Shown here: piece by piece, positions 15,527 through 25,802 of the stretch
Layout of the letters: each line of letters starts with the position of its first letter
Numbering within the stretch: position 1 is the first letter of the stretch
Assembly: GCA_035632955.1 (NCBI GenBank)
Contig: DASQFU010000025.1
Span: 1-31,472 of the forward strand
DNA length: 31,472 bases
Direction of reading: 5' to 3'
DNA from: DASQFU01 sp035632955
GTDB lineage: Bacteria > Eisenbacteria > RBG-16-71-46
The notes under the pieces: model-generated
What the model was told of the DNA's origin: nothing
The model's database searches: none
Seen by the model: only the letters and a program-made list of their open reading frames with translations
Made by a program: the position numbers and the translations under genes

Positions 15527-16749
15527 CGCTTGCTCGTTGGCCTCTTGAAGACGCGCTCCCACACGGTGGCCCAGCCGAGTCCCGCCATCAACAGCAGACA
15601 GGGCTCGATCACCATGCGATAGCGCAAACCGCCGAAGAACAGCGCGTTCACGAGCGCGAAGCCGGTCACGGCGCCGATCAATGGCCAGGCCGCAGGAGTG
15701 TTTCGCGCGCGCGAAAGTCCAAGCAGCGCTCCAGCGAAGATCACGATGCTCGCAACGGCTTGCACCCCTTGACTCCAACGGTTCTCGAACCTGCGACTGA
15801 GCGTCTCAGGATAGAGCGCGAATAGGTTTGCGAGCTTGACCAGATAGAGTCGGGCTGCTCGCCCAGGCTGCTCCCGGATGAACTCTACGCCTTTGCGATA
15901 GAGATAGCGCTCCTGAGCGAACTCGTTCGGAAGCTGGAGCAGGTGAGCGCTCATGGCGGAATCCGGTTGCGGAAGGACCGATGTGGCGCCGGTCGTCCAC
16001 GGATTGTTGCCGAACCAGAACTGGCGTCCGCCGCCCGAAGAGATGAAGTACCAGCGATCGTGAACTTGATGGTTGCGCACGATCCAGGGAGCGACCGTGA
16101 GGATGAGCGCGCAGGCCGTGATTACGAGCGGAGGCAGCCAGTTCCGCCGTTCGTGGAGGAACACGACCGCGAATCCGATCGCCAGGCCGATGAACATGGT
16201 GACGACGTTCGGGCGAATGAGGGTCGTCGCCCCGCAGAGCGCCCCGGCCACGGCCCACTGCCACCATCGACCCGATTGGTACGCCGCGAAAGCGGTCCAG
16301 AGCACAAGCGTGATCGCGAGAACCGCGACATTCTCCGAGTATTGACTGGACGGGAGAAACGCGAGCAGCGGGTGGAGGGCGGCGAGCGTCGCGGCGAGCA
16401 GGCCAGCCCGGTGACCGAACCAACGGGATCCGATGAGACCGATGAGCCCGACCGCAATGGTGCCGAGGATGGCTTCGACCACGCGTAACGTGAGCAGGCT
16501 CTTGCCGAAGGCTGCATAGACGGCGGCCATCACCGTCGGATACCCCGGCGGCCGCAACGTCTGCAGTCCATAGGTTCCTTTGTCGACCAGCATCCGCGCG
16601 ATCTCGTCGTACCCGAGACCATCCGCCCATTGAATGATCCGTGGCACGAGCGCGACGAAGGCGAGCCGGGCAAGTAGGGCGATAGAGATAATCGCGACCC
16701 AAGGCCAAGCAACGCTATCGGCCTGATGGTCAGTCGAGTGAGCCTTCAT
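15520..16749 (-). CDS. GT39/ArnT-like GT-C membrane glycosyltransferase
   Basis: Polytopic protein of 409 residues with about ten hydrophobic segments. The first periplasmic loop after TM1 has the GT-C pattern WADGLGYDEIARMLVDKGTY followed by LRPPGYPTVMAAVYAAFG, where the acidic residues are expected to be catalytic. LSSQYSENVAVLAI-like and TTLIRPNVVTMF segments are typical of PMT_2/ArnT relatives. The loop RKGVEFIREQPGRAARLYLV before the late TMs is also common in this group. It should move a sugar from a polyprenyl-phosphate donor to an acceptor on the periplasmic face. ATG 16749 lies 42 bases after the preceding gene, the largest gap in the operon. The shadow frame 15806-16708 is rejected. 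Confidence 0.85.
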   Translation of the reverse strand: MKAHSTDHQADSVAWPWVAIISIALLARLAFVALVPRIIQWADGLGYDEIARMLVDKGTYGLQTLRPPGYPTVMAAVYAAFGKSLLTLRVVEAILGTIAVGLIGLIGSRWFGHRAGLLAATLAALHPLLAFLPSSQYSENVAVLAITLVLWTAFAAYQSGRWWQWAVAGALCGATTLIRPNVVTMFIGLAIGFAVVFLHERRNWLPPLVITACALILTVAPWIVRNHQVHDRWYFISSGGGRQFWFGNNPWTTGATSVLPQPDSAMSAHLLQLPNEFAQERYLYRKGVEFIREQPGRAARLYLVKLANLFALYPETLSRRFENRWSQGVQAVASIVIFAGALLGLSRARNTPAAWPLIGAVTGFALVNALFFGGLRYRMVIEPCLLLMAGLGWATVWERVFKRPTSKRC

Positions 16750-16791
16750 GCTATCTCGGAAGGATTCGCGCTGGATGTATCAAGAGCTTCA

Positions 16792-18510
16792 TCAAGGTCC
16801 CGAGTCACCCGGCTGACCTGCATGGTTCACGAGCGGCGACTCCTCGAAGTACCCGGCGACTTCGGCCTGGAGCGGCATCCAACGGATCCGCGACCGATCG
16901 ACCAGCCGAAGGCGCGCCAGCACTGCGTGGCGCTCCGGTTCGAAACGAGGGGCGCTGATTGTCAGCTTCTGAACCAAGGACTTCGGCGGACGGGCAACAT
17001 ACGGGTCCACGTAAACCGCACCGCCCCGCTCGATCGTTCGCGAAAGAGCCCGTTCCAGCGGTTCCATCGGGATCGTGTGTTGGAGCATCGCTGGAGCCGC
17101 CAGCTCCACACGCTCGAAACCTTGACGCTGCTGAGCCAGGCGCATTCGGTTGTCCTGGACGATGTCGTTGAGGGAGATCAGGAGATCAGTGGAGCCGAGT
17201 TGCTCAAGGTACTCGTCGTTCACGCGATCGATGTCGTTTGTCGGGTCGAGATACAGCCAAATCGACACGACACTGCTTAGTGCAACCCCCACCAACAAGA
17301 TACCGAGCAGGCGCCGACCCGTCCTTGCGTATGACACCGCGCCCGCGGTGGCGAAAAGTGCAAGGAACGGCGTCGACCAGATCCAAAACTCATCCGAGAC
17401 GGCCTCCCACCACAGCGCAAAGACCGCCTGGGGAACAGCGGTCATCAGCGCGACCCACGCTGCCTCACGTGTGCGCACGGCTGCGAAGATTCCTCGAATC
17501 ACGAGTACCGTCAGAAGTGCGAGTGAGGTCATGAAACATGCACCCAGCACGATCACGAGCGGCCACGGCAGCCTTCGCACGAGATACGGATACGGGTACA
17601 CATTGCGATAGGGAAACCGCGACTGTAACGCGTCGGCGAATCCACGGCTCTTGAAGAGGAAGTTCGTGCTCAAGGCGGCACGCGTGACGCCCGCACAGCC
17701 ATTGACGACACTCTTGAAGGAAACGTTCTTCATGTCCGGGATCTTGGCGAAGCTCGCCGCTTGGCCGGACGCGAAGTCCAGGAATGTTCCGCGCTTCGAA
17801 GCCGGCTGCGCGCCATGAACCGCCAGGTAGATGAGCAACGTGCTCAGACCAGCGACCAGGGGCACGACGAAACCGTAGCGAATTCGAGCCGATCGAGCAG
17901 CACCATGCGAGAAGAGCACACCCGGCACGAGTCCCAGGACGGTCAGGAAGAACCCTTGGTGGTGAAGCATCATGAGCACGAACGCAAGCGCGGTAGCCAA
18001 GACACGCCACGGAGCGACCGGGTGTGGTGAGGCCAACCCCGAGGCCACGCCATAGATGCCCGCCAGGAGAAACATCGTCGCGGGGATGTAAGCATCGCCG
18101 ACGATGGAATAGCTCCAATACCCCATGGTGGTGCCGGCCAGCAATGCACCGAGGATCGCGGCTCGACCGCAGCGGGCCAGCACGAGCAGCCGATACAAGA
18201 TCACTAGTCCTAATGCGCCGCACAGTGCCGAGTATGTTGCCAAGAAACGGGTCGGATCGAGACCGTCTCCGGCGATCCGGCCGAGGGCCGAGTAAGTTAC
18301 CTTTAGACCATTGAAGAAGAGATGATGCGAGCTGATCAGGCCATCCGATCGCGTGATCCCGTTGGCCCAGCCCAGTGAGTCGTCCGCGTAGTTGAAATTG
18401 CGCGTTGGAAACAACAGGTAGACCAGCACGGACCCAAGAAAGAGGAGCCATGGGGCGAGGCGGGATGGCGCTTCCTCCGCCTCCGAGCTGATAGCGATCG
18501 AGGACGCCAT
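16792..18510 (-). CDS. polytopic membrane protein, GT-C-like, family not recognised
   Basis: Integral membrane protein of 572 residues from ATG 18510; an in-frame TTG at 18528 overlapping the previous stop is the alternative start. About ten to twelve hydrophobic segments span residues ~25-420, then a soluble region of ~145 residues (DPTNDIDRVNDEYLEQLGST to the end) that may face the periplasm. The first loop NFNYADDSLGWANGITRSDG is acidic and lies where GT-C enzymes keep their catalytic aspartate. LISSHHLFFNGLKVTYSALG and MLHHQGFFLTVLGL are histidine-rich segments I cannot assign. Its place between the amidotransferase and a GT39-like enzyme suggests a glycan transfer or flippase-linked task, but this is only context. 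Confidence 0.75.
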   Translation of the reverse strand: MASSIAISSEAEEAPSRLAPWLLFLGSVLVYLLFPTRNFNYADDSLGWANGITRSDGLISSHHLFFNGLKVTYSALGRIAGDGLDPTRFLATYSALCGALGLVILYRLLVLARCGRAAILGALLAGTTMGYWSYSIVGDAYIPATMFLLAGIYGVASGLASPHPVAPWRVLATALAFVLMMLHHQGFFLTVLGLVPGVLFSHGAARSARIRYGFVVPLVAGLSTLLIYLAVHGAQPASKRGTFLDFASGQAASFAKIPDMKNVSFKSVVNGCAGVTRAALSTNFLFKSRGFADALQSRFPYRNVYPYPYLVRRLPWPLVIVLGACFMTSLALLTVLVIRGIFAAVRTREAAWVALMTAVPQAVFALWWEAVSDEFWIWSTPFLALFATAGAVSYARTGRRLLGILLVGVALSSVVSIWLYLDPTNDIDRVNDEYLEQLGSTDLLISLNDIVQDNRMRLAQQRQGFERVELAAPAMLQHTIPMEPLERALSRTIERGGAVYVDPYVARPPKSLVQKLTISAPRFEPERHAVLARLRLVDRSRIRWMPLQAEVAGYFEESPLVNHAGQPGDSGP

Positions 18511-18524
18511 GCGTTTCCGAGGTC

Positions 18525-20494
<1,970 letters not shown>

Positions 20495-20495
<1 letters not shown>

Positions 20496-21928
20496 CAGCG
20501 AGGAGCCGGCGGCGGCGCTGATTCCTGGTTGGCGATTCGGTGCGCCGCAACGATCGAGGCGAAGAGGATCCAGGGCTGGAACTGGTAAATGAGGTTGCGG
20601 AGGAAGTCGATCTTCAGCTCGTCGATCGCGAAGACGACGAGTTGGACGTGTGCGACCGTCAGGAACGCGCGGGCGTAGTTCGGATCCCGCAGATCGTCCT
20701 GACGCGGCCACGAGATCCGCACCAGCTTCCACAGCAGGAGCAGGAAGAAGCTCAACCCGACGACGCCGACCAGGTTGGCGATGTAGAGGTACACGTTATG
20801 CGGCCAGTACCAGATCTTGATGCCCGTGTGATGGGAATAGAGTGGGCCATGCCCGATGATTGGATGCTGAAGGAACCTCTCCCACGCGACGGTCCAGGCG
20901 CCGATGCGGGAATCCGGGATGCCTCCGTAGAACTTGGTCTCGCCGAGGCGTGCGAGGAGGTCGCCGGAGCGTGTGAAGTTGGCGACGTAGAAGTTCATCG
21001 CCAGGAAGCTCGCGATCGCGAGCGCGGTCACGACCACCAACGGGACCAGGCGCAGCCGCCGCCGCAGGACCCAGAGCCCGTAGAGAACGCCGGCTCCCAG
21101 GGCCATGATGGAGCCGCGCGTCACAGTTGCGAATAGGATGAACGCAGTCAGGACGAACACGCCGGCGAGCAGCACCTTCCGGCTGACCGTGGTTGCGCGC
21201 AGCCATAGGAAGCCGACGAGCAGCAGGTTCAGCGCGCAGAACTCCGACATGAGCTCGAAGTCGAAGAATGGCCCACCGACGCGCACGTTCCGAGTGGCAA
21301 AACTCGTTTCGCCGGCGCTGAAGCTGATCCAGCCCGGGATCAGGGTTCCGCCGTGTACGAGCTCGTAAACCGAGAGCAAGCACGCCGTGGTGAGTGCGAT
21401 GGTCTGAAAGACGTGAAAGCGCATGAGGTCCTGGTTGGTCTTCAGGTTGTTGACGATCAAATAGAACGTCAGCATGCCGGCAATCACGATCTGGAAGTTC
21501 TGGAATGCGAGCGAGAAGTTGCCGGGCTCGACGTTGTAGAACGACACGATGAAGGCGAGCAGCAGTCCACCGATCGCGAAATCCAAGGGGGTACGCCGCG
21601 GAGTGTCGGCCTGGCGAACCGCCATGCGCACGAACCACAACACCAGGAGGACCAGGATCAGTGCGAAGTTGGTGTTGCCGAACACCGTACCGCGCGGGTA
21701 CAGGAGCGCGACCACGAGCAGGCCGAGCCCCTGGACCATGCTCATCCGCCATGCGACCCCGATCATGATCACGCCCGCCATGATGGCGAGCACCCGCTTA
21801 TCGGGCTGGACGTACTGTGTGCCGATCACGACACCAAGTGCAACGACCGCGGCAATCGAAATAAGCCGCGCGCCCCATTCCCGCAACGGGGTCAACAGTG
21901 GGCGAGCCGCAGTGAGGCCGCGGTTCAT
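20495..21928 (-). CDS. O-antigen ligase/polymerase-like membrane protein (Wzy_C family)
   Basis: Polytopic protein of 477 residues. ATG 21928 overlaps the TGA of the GT2 gene (ATGA). About eleven to twelve TM segments are visible. Motifs expected of the O-antigen ligase/polymerase superfamily are present: TRGSIMALG (270-278), and in the large periplasmic loop WERFLQHPIIGHGPLYSHH (349-367) with WPHNVYLYIANLVGVVG downstream. The RFxxxP-I-x-G-x-G and H-N pattern carries the arginine and histidine that contact the lipid-linked donor in such enzymes. It would polymerise repeat units or ligate finished glycan in the periplasm. A second polymerase is not seen in the window, so this is the best candidate for chain assembly. 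Confidence 0.88.
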
Positions 21929-22599
21929 ACCCAGCCGAATCGTTTCCGCACGAGGAACGTCAAGTTGTCCATGCCGTCGCGCCATTTCTGGAGCTTGACC
22001 TCGCCCACGCGTGCGCCGTAGGGGATGTGTCCTTCGCCGAACCGGCAACCTCGCAGCACCGCCTCGAGCTTGATCTCCTCGCTGAACGCCATGCCATCCG
22101 ACGTCAGACGCAGTCGTTCGAGCACCGCGCGGCGGAATACCCACATGCCCGATTGGCTGTCGCGAATCGGTTTGCCGAACAGGAGCGCGACCGCCGCGGT
22201 CAATACCCAGTTGCCGAACCGGTTCGTGAACGGCATGGAGCGCGGGTCGGTCAACGGAAACCGGCTCGCGGACAGAAAGTCCCAGCGCCGTTCCAAGAGC
22301 TGGTCGACGAGCTTGGGAATCGCTTCGGGTGGATAGGTGCCGTCGCCGTCCATCGTGATCACGACGTCACCGCTCGCGGCGTTGAGGCCAGCTTTGTAGG
22401 CGGCACCGTAGCCGGGAGTGCGTTCCTCGACCACGCGGGCGCCCAACGACAGTGCCACTTCGGCGGTTCGGTCGGTGCAGTTGTTGTCGACGACAATCAC
22501 CTCGTCCACTGACGGCGGCAGGCGGCCAATTACTTCACGGATGCCATCCTGTTCGTTGTAGCAGGGGATGACGACGCTGAGCTTGAGATCGCCGTGCAT
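21925..22599 (-). CDS. GT2-family glycosyltransferase (polyprenyl-phosphate sugar synthase-like)
   Basis: GT-A enzyme of 224 residues and the first gene of the minus-strand operon. ATG 22599 is chosen because the fold starts directly after it (KLSVVIPCYNEQDGIREVI); the longer frame to 22686 adds a non-conserved tail. Motifs: VIVVDNNCTDRTAEVA, TPGYGAAYKAGLNAASGD, and the DxD metal site TMDGDGTYPPEAIPKLV (D84/D86). SASRFPLTDPRSMPFTNRFG and the segment TAAVALLFGKPIRDSQSGMW are typical of dolichyl/undecaprenyl-phosphate sugar synthases without C-terminal TMs. It may supply Und-P-sugar to the GT39/GT-C enzymes encoded nearby. Its promoter must lie in the 22600-23464 region. Confidence 0.9.
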   Translation of the reverse strand: MHGDLKLSVVIPCYNEQDGIREVIGRLPPSVDEVIVVDNNCTDRTAEVALSLGARVVEERTPGYGAAYKAGLNAASGDVVITMDGDGTYPPEAIPKLVDQLLERRWDFLSASRFPLTDPRSMPFTNRFGNWVLTAAVALLFGKPIRDSQSGMWVFRRAVLERLRLTSDGMAFSEEIKLEAVLRGCRFGEGHIPYGARVGEVKLQKWRDGMDNLTFLVRKRFGWV

Positions 22600-22764
22600 G
22601 CGCTCGCAGCAGAGGTGGGGGAACGTGAAGCATGGGGGAGAGGCCAGGGAAATGTTATCAGCCGTACGCCGCGCGCGGCAAGCCACAGCGCGCGAAGGTC
22701 CACGGGTGAAGCGTCTTGCAATGATTCATCACGCCATCATGCAAGGCGCACGGCTCTGTTGAAG

Positions 22765-23235
22765 TCAGTTTTCTCTCGCCTTCTTTGCCAATTCGAACTC
22801 CGCTATCGCCTTCAAGATGTCGCGCTCAGCCTCCCCACACAACTCCCGCAGCACTGCGCCGATCTGCCGCGTGCTCACCCTACGTAAAACACGTGCCGAA
22901 TCATGGTGTCGAGCTCCGGCATCCGTCGTTGATAGCGTTCCACCACCTCCGTCACCCGGCTGGCGTACTGACGAGTGCGCGGCACGTCAGCACAATCGCC
23001 ACGATAATCGTAGCAGCCGGCGCTGATAACTCCGGTTGCGGTAGCGGGCACGTGTCACCGACTTGCGGTCGTGCCACCCCCTGCACCTGGTGCGCGACCG
23101 CGTCCCGCATCGCCTGTTCCAGTAGCTGGCGCGTCATCGCCTGAGTGGCACGCCCAGGTCGTGGCGAAACAGTCGCTGGACCTCACGTAACTCTTGGATG
23201 TAGTTTGGCTGCGCAGGAAAGTTCAGTGGTCGCAT
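22765..23235 (-). pseudogene. decayed IS256-family (Mutator-like) transposase remnant
   Basis: No intact frame, but consecutive minus-strand pieces line up with the N-terminal part of IS256 transposases. From ATG 23235: MRPLNFPAQPNYIQELREVQ and a short tail to a TGA; then from 23137 MTRQLLEQAMRDAVAHQVQG; then in other frames RARYRNRSYQRRLL, VPRTRQYASRVTEVVERYQR and RMPELDTMIRHVFYVG; then VSTRQIGAVLRELCGEAER, ending at TGA 22765-22767. The pattern VPR...ERYQRR-x-PELD-x-MI...Y-x-GVSTR-x-IG-x-VL-x-ELCG is diagnostic. At least three frame changes and the complete absence of the DDE catalytic core show it is dead. It suggests past insertion into the spacer between the operons, probably followed by an internal deletion. 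Confidence 0.75.
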
Positions 23236-23236
23236 C

Positions 23237-23284
23237 GGGTGTGCTCTCCTCTTGGTTGGCCCTAAGAGGGCAAAGAGTACACCC
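23237..23284. repeat. imperfect inverted repeat / hairpin
   Basis: Outer arms GGGTGTGCTC (23237-23246) and GAGTACACCC (23275-23284) are complementary with one mismatch. Inner arms TCCTCTT (23247-23253) and AAGAGGG (23264-23270) extend the stem around a loop of about ten bases. It abuts the start of the transposase remnant. It may be an IS end, a terminator protecting against read-through, or a leader hairpin; no long T tract follows on either strand, which argues against a classical terminator. Confidence 0.55.
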
Positions 23285-23453
23285 GCTTCCTTTTGGTCCT
23301 TCCTTCACGACCGGCTATTGCTCACAGACCTACACCACCCGCGCCGCGCCTACGAGTGGCGACCCGGAACAGGTTTCTCTTACAGTAGGTGGCTTCCAGC
23401 CGGCAGGGAAAGACGATCGCGGCAGCGATCTGCACGGACACGCTGACGGATCC

Positions 23454-23460
23454 GGGAGGA
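23454..23460 (+). promoter_or_regulatory. strong Shine-Dalgarno site for the methyltransferase gene
   Basis: GGGAGGA lies four bases before ATG 23465, one of the best ribosome-binding sites in the window. It supports this start for the first gene of the plus-strand operon and contrasts with the overlap-coupled starts of the minus operon. Confidence 0.7.
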
Positions 23461-23464
23461 GCGG

Positions 23465-24073
23465 ATGGGACTCAAGGTAAACCTCGGCTCGGGAGAGTTC
23501 CCCAAGCCGGGTTACGTCAACGTTGACTTCTACTCCCTTGCCGATCCTGACATCAAGCACGACCTCAATGTCTTTCCGTGGCCATTCGCGACCGACGCGA
23601 TCGACGAGCTTGAAGCCGACCATGTGCTCGAGCATCTCGAGGATCCATTCGCGATCATGACGGAGATCCATCGGGTCGTTCGGCACGGAGGGCGCGTCAG
23701 CATTCGCGTCCCGCATTTCTCGCGCGGGTTCACGCATCCCGATCACAAGCGCGGATTCAACGTCAGCCTGCCGCTGTTCTTCGATCCGGGGTTCCAGGGT
23801 GGTTATGCCGGTGTTCCCTTCGAGCTCAAACAGCTGCGCCTGCACTGGTTCGCGCAGCCGTATCTCAAAAAGGTCAGCCTGCCTGGGACCATGTACTGGT
23901 TCGGCGTTGGGCTCGGCTCCGTCTGCGACTTCTTCGCCAACTTCTCGCCATACTTCTGCTCACGAGTCTGGTGTTACCTCGTCGGTGGGTTCGACGAGAT
24001 TCACTTCGAGCTGATCGTCCGCAAGGATGAAGCCGCCAAGGTTGGTACCGGCCTCGTCGGCAACGTCCGGTGA
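23465..24073 (+). CDS. SAM-dependent methyltransferase (type 11-like)
   Basis: Protein of 202 residues. The N-terminus KVNLGSGEFPKPGYVNVDFY is the variant motif I seen in small methyltransferases of polysaccharide clusters. It continues with DLNVFPWPFATDAIDELEAD, HVLEHLEDPF and EIHRVVRHGGRVSIRVPHFS. The middle section (FTHPDHKRGFNVSLPLFFDP) carries the His-rich stretch common in this subgroup. The protein is short for the fold but complete. It opens the plus operon. After it comes a spacer of 115 bases before the next gene, with no gene or clear terminator. The acceptor is unknown; a sugar hydroxyl is likely. Confidence 0.85.
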   Translation: MGLKVNLGSGEFPKPGYVNVDFYSLADPDIKHDLNVFPWPFATDAIDELEADHVLEHLEDPFAIMTEIHRVVRHGGRVSIRVPHFSRGFTHPDHKRGFNVSLPLFFDPGFQGGYAGVPFELKQLRLHWFAQPYLKKVSLPGTMYWFGVGLGSVCDFFANFSPYFCSRVWCYLVGGFDEIHFELIVRKDEAAKVGTGLVGNVR

Positions 24074-24188
24074 TGGGAGTCTGGATCGCCACTGAGTGCG
24101 GGCAGAGGTTGAAGGATCGCGAGGATGTCTCCTCGTGCTCCATTCGAGCGAGCCGAGGCTCGCGTTCGCAGTGTCCTAGGAGACTCCC

Positions 24189-25802
24189 GTGAGAAAGATG
24201 TACGTGGCGGGAATCCTGGCACTCGCTCTGGTGGTACGCCTCGTGGGCCTCGACTTCGGCCTCCCCAATTCTCATCACGTCTACCCCTACAACCCGGACG
24301 AGTGGACGCCGTTCCTGCATTTTAAACGGATGCAACCCGAGCGGCTGGATTTCAACCCGCACTCCTTCATCAACCCCACGTCGTTCTACTACTTGCTCGC
24401 GGCCGGGTTCGTGGCAGCGGAGAAGGTGGGCTGGGTACGCATCTCGCGCGAGGAGCGCTTCCACTTCGAGCATCCGGAGTACCTCCACCGCATGATTCTG
24501 CTCGGCCGTCTGTTCGCCGTTGCGTTTGGAGTCGCGACGGTCTGGCTTCTGTATCGGCTCGCCCGGCACATGGGCCTCGACCGGGGAGGGAGCCGGCTCG
24601 CGGCACTTTTGCTCGCGATCCATCCGTCCCACGTGGCTCACAGCCACTTCATGACCGTCAACACGGCGGTCACTTTCTGGATCGTTGCCGCGTTTCTCGC
24701 GCTTGAACGGTGGCTGCGACGCGGAGATCTGGCGAGTCGGGTGATGCTCGGGATCGCCACCGGGATCGCACTGTCGACCAAGTACACGGCCATCCTCCTG
24801 GTCCCCGTGATTGTGCTTGGGGCACTGATCCGGGCCCGAATCCGCCGGAAGCCGGCGGCGAGAGATGATGGGCGCCGGTCCTCGCCGGTTCGTGCCGTCT
24901 GGGAGGGCGGCATGGTGCTCGCAGTCGCGTTGTTGGCGTTCGTTGCAGGAACTCCCTACGCACTACTCGCGTTTCCGGAGTTCAAAGCCGATTTGCTGGG
25001 CCAGTTCGGCGGCCTCTACATGCCTGGTGCGACGGTGGAGCCGTGGAGCCAGATTCTGGGCCGGGCGCTACCGAGAATTCTCGAGATCCACCTGTTCGCA
25101 TCGACACCGCTGTTGCTGGCGGCCGCGGTCGCTGGCGCGGTGCTCGTTCTGTTGCAGCGTTCAGCGCCTTACGCCCTCGTGCTCGCATTTCTCGCGGGCT
25201 TCTTCGTGATGTCGCTGCGAGCGGGGGGGCTTGCCACCGACGGCCGCTTCCTGCCGGTGTTCCCGCTGATCGCACTGCTGGCCGCGGTCGCGCTCACGGC
25301 TCTCGCGTCGCGTCATCCTCGGGTCAGCCGGTTGGCGATCGCGGTGGTGGTGGTTGTCCAGCTCGGTTGGACTTTCGTACTGCTCGGGCGTTACGTCGGC
25401 CGGATGCCGCAAGAGGAGGCCTCGCAGTGGGCTCAGACTCATGTGCGGCCGGGCGAGCGCGTGCTTCTCGCAGGCAGCGCCGTCAACTGGAACCCCGACC
25501 TTCCGTTGCGTGAGTACCTGCACTCCCGCAACGCCCATAACTACGAACGCGTCACCGACTGGGTATTCGTGGCGCCGGACTCGTTCACGCTACCCTACCG
25601 CGAGGCGCGGGCGCTCGATCCCGACGTCGTGTTCCTCACCGAGTGGCTGCCGTTCGCGCCGGTCTCCATGGAATGGCTCGAGGATCCGGATTATCAGGTG
25701 GTAGCGACCTTCCCCGGCAAGGTCCATGTTCTCGGGCGGCGAGTCCACGTCCGGCTCGACTTGTATGATGTGGACACGTGGGTGTTGAGGCCGCGGCCAT
25801 GA
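24189..25802 (+). CDS. GT39/ArnT-like GT-C membrane glycosyltransferase
   Basis: Polytopic enzyme of 537 residues. GTG 24189 follows AGGAG at a good distance (24179-24183) and opens directly into TM1 (MYVAGILALALVVRLVGLDF). The first periplasmic loop has YPYNPDEWTPFLHFKRM, where D-E is the acidic pair expected at the GT-C active site, then PHSFINPTSFYYLLAAGFVA. About ten to twelve TMs follow, including IHPSHVAHSHFMTVNTAVTF and STKYTAILLVPVIVLGAL, both typical of PMT_2 proteins. The soluble C-terminal region (from about 420) contains EASQWAQTHVRPGERVLLAG, a periplasmic domain common in these enzymes. It is translationally coupled to the next gene (ATGA). Confidence 0.88.
   Translation: MRKMYVAGILALALVVRLVGLDFGLPNSHHVYPYNPDEWTPFLHFKRMQPERLDFNPHSFINPTSFYYLLAAGFVAAEKVGWVRISREERFHFEHPEYLHRMILLGRLFAVAFGVATVWLLYRLARHMGLDRGGSRLAALLLAIHPSHVAHSHFMTVNTAVTFWIVAAFLALERWLRRGDLASRVMLGIATGIALSTKYTAILLVPVIVLGALIRARIRRKPAARDDGRRSSPVRAVWEGGMVLAVALLAFVAGTPYALLAFPEFKADLLGQFGGLYMPGATVEPWSQILGRALPRILEIHLFASTPLLLAAAVAGAVLVLLQRSAPYALVLAFLAGFFVMSLRAGGLATDGRFLPVFPLIALLAAVALTALASRHPRVSRLAIAVVVVVQLGWTFVLLGRYVGRMPQEEASQWAQTHVRPGERVLLAGSAVNWNPDLPLREYLHSRNAHNYERVTDWVFVAPDSFTLPYREARALDPDVVFLTEWLPFAPVSMEWLEDPDYQVVATFPGKVHVLGRRVHVRLDLYDVDTWVLRPRP

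Larger units (their letters stand above)
22600..23464. other. divergent intergenic region between the two glycan operons
   Basis: About 865 bases without an intact gene. It should hold promoters for both operons. It contains the IS256-type remnant (22765-23235) and the hairpin at 23237-23284. Just upstream of the plus operon, TTGGTC (23293-23298) and TATTGC (23316-23321) are separated by 17 bases and could be a weak sigma70-like promoter; the match is poor. A smaller imperfect inverted repeat (TTGCAATGAT at 22716-22725 and ATCATGCAA at 22736-22744) borders the remnant on the other side. Small open frames here (for example 23145-23480 +) show no recognisable protein. Confidence 0.6.

Noticed and set aside
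22716..22744. Inverted repeat TTGCAATGAT/ATCATGCAA as a terminator or operator
   Set aside because: Arms are short with a bulge, the loop is ten bases and no T tract follows; too weak to call as a functional element.
23293..23321. TTGGTC-17-TATTGC promoter for the plus operon
   Set aside because: Only about three matches per box to sigma70 consensus, and promoter rules in this lineage may differ; kept only as a remark in the intergenic entry.
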